Assembly (NCBI RefSeq): GCF_000406105.1
Contig: NZ_CM001974.1
Location: 1,958,367-2,022,366, forward strand
From: Dickeya chrysanthemi NCPPB 402
GTDB taxonomy: Bacteria > Pseudomonadota > Gammaproteobacteria > Enterobacterales > Enterobacteriaceae
Direction of reading: 5' to 3'
Length of the DNA: 64,000 nt
Within the stretch, counting starts at the first letter, position 1, and each line of letters begins with the position of its first letter. Shown in pieces: positions 63,478 to 64,000 of the stretch. A program made the translations under genes and the position numbers. Under the pieces are notes generated by a model. It saw only the letters and a list, made by a program, of their open reading frames with translations, had not been told where the DNA came from and searched no databases.

Positions 63478-64000
63478 ATGCCACAACATATTGTCAGCCT
63501 GACAGGGCGGTTACTGGGGGCTTTACTCTATTACGCACCCGATGATGAACAGAATGCGAGGTTAATCGAACGGCTGCGACAGTCGGCATGGCAACGGACA
63601 TGGCCTTGCGGCAAGCGGGACGAGATCGTCATGGCGGCCCGGCAGATCCAACTGGGGTTGCAACCCGGTTACGATGAACGGGTATCGCTCGCCTGGCGGC
63701 GATTTCTCCGTGGTGATGAGGGCATTCCCGCGCCGCCTTGGGGGTCGGTATACCTTGATCGGCACAATGTCTTGTTTGGTGATTCGACTCTGGCGCTACG
63801 ACGCTGGTTGCGTGATCTGGGTATTGAACCACGGTGCGATCGTCATGAGCCCGAGGATCACATCGGTCTGATGTTGATGCTGGCTGCCTGGTGTGCGGAA
63901 AACCAACCGGACAGTCTGCCGGAGCTGTTGAGCGAACATTTACTGCCTTGGGCGATGCGTTATCTGGATTTGCTGGAGTATCACTGCCGTCATCCGTTTT
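63478..64000 (+). CDS. dmsD: DmsD, Tat proofreading chaperone (partial, runs off window)
   Basis: Cytoplasmic TorD/DmsD-family chaperone that binds the twin-arginine leader of DMSO-reductase type molybdoenzymes. The 174 residues visible match E. coli DmsD (204), including RLLGALLYYAPD, APPWGSVYLDRHNVLFGDSTLALRRW (leader-binding), EPEDHIGLMLMLAAW and the HPF near the end of the window. The frame has no stop in the window, so about 30 residues lie beyond. GAGGTG precedes the ATG at 63478. Its position after serS corresponds to E. coli dmsABC, so dms genes probably follow. Confidence 0.9.
   Translation, partial: MPQHIVSLTGRLLGALLYYAPDDEQNARLIERLRQSAWQRTWPCGKRDEIVMAARQIQLGLQPGYDERVSLAWRRFLRGDEGIPAPPWGSVYLDRHNVLFGDSTLALRRWLRDLGIEPRCDRHEPEDHIGLMLMLAAWCAENQPDSLPELLSEHLLPWAMRYLDLLEYHCRHPF

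Overview
The window is a chromosomal segment of an enterobacterium, most likely a Dickeya (Pectobacteriaceae) or close relative. The basis is gene order and protein similarity recalled from Escherichia coli. From rimO to serS the genes follow the E. coli backbone (rimO-yliI-gstB, dacC-deoR, rybB-ybjL-ybjM-grxA, nfsA-rimK-ybjN-potFGHI-ybjO-rlmC, artJ/artMQIP, ybjQ-amiD-ybjT-hcr-hcp-ybjD, cspD/clpSA, infA-aat-cydCD-trxB, lrp-ftsK-lolA-rarA-serS-dmsD). It departs from E. coli in ways that fit a plant-associated soft-rot bacterium: a chemoreceptor array and an RhlA-type biosurfactant gene. The genus is an inference. No rRNA, tRNA, CRISPR array, prophage or complete insertion sequence was seen.

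Layout. 1-8.4 kb: four methyl-accepting chemotaxis proteins in tandem on the + strand, the first cut by the window edge. They have near-identical signalling halves and diverged periplasmic halves, and two copies of a 127-bp inverted-repeat element lie between the first two. 8.5-11.3 kb: folE, yeiB and sanA. 11.4-14.9 kb: rimO, the aldose dehydrogenase yliI and gstB. 15-17.8 kb: a MetQ-MetN-MetI family ABC importer preceded by stacked hairpins. 17.9-19.2 kb: an AT-rich island holding an RhlA homologue. 19.2-27.3 kb: dacC, deoR, the small RNA RybB with its sigma-E type promoter, ybjL, ybjM, grxA, nfsA, a frameshifted rimK and ybjN. 27.6-33.6 kb: the putrescine importer potFGHI, ybjO and rlmC. 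33.7-37.6 kb: the arginine importer artPIQM and artJ, with a paired ARG box in front of artJ. 37.9-45.6 kb: ybjQ, amiD, ybjT, the nitrosative-stress pair hcp-hcr with NsrR-like and FNR-like sites, and the OLD-family nuclease ybjD. 45.7-54.9 kb: cspD, clpS-clpA, infA, aat, cydDC and trxB. 55.4-63.2 kb: lrp (frameshifted), ftsK, lolA, rarA and serS. The window ends inside dmsD.

How the genes work together. ClpS delivers N-degron substrates to ClpA; Aat makes N-degrons and is encoded next to the CydDC thiol exporter. The pot and art systems import polyamine and arginine. Hcp and Hcr form an NO/hydroxylamine detoxification pair. RybB is the envelope-stress (sigma-E) small RNA.

Two highly conserved genes, rimK and lrp, each carry a single-base frameshift. 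In both cases, correcting one base restores exactly the E. coli protein length. They are either real lesions or sequencing errors. I did not find a convincing wholly new system. The strongest leads are the chemoreceptor array, the stacked-hairpin repeat element and the two frameshifts.
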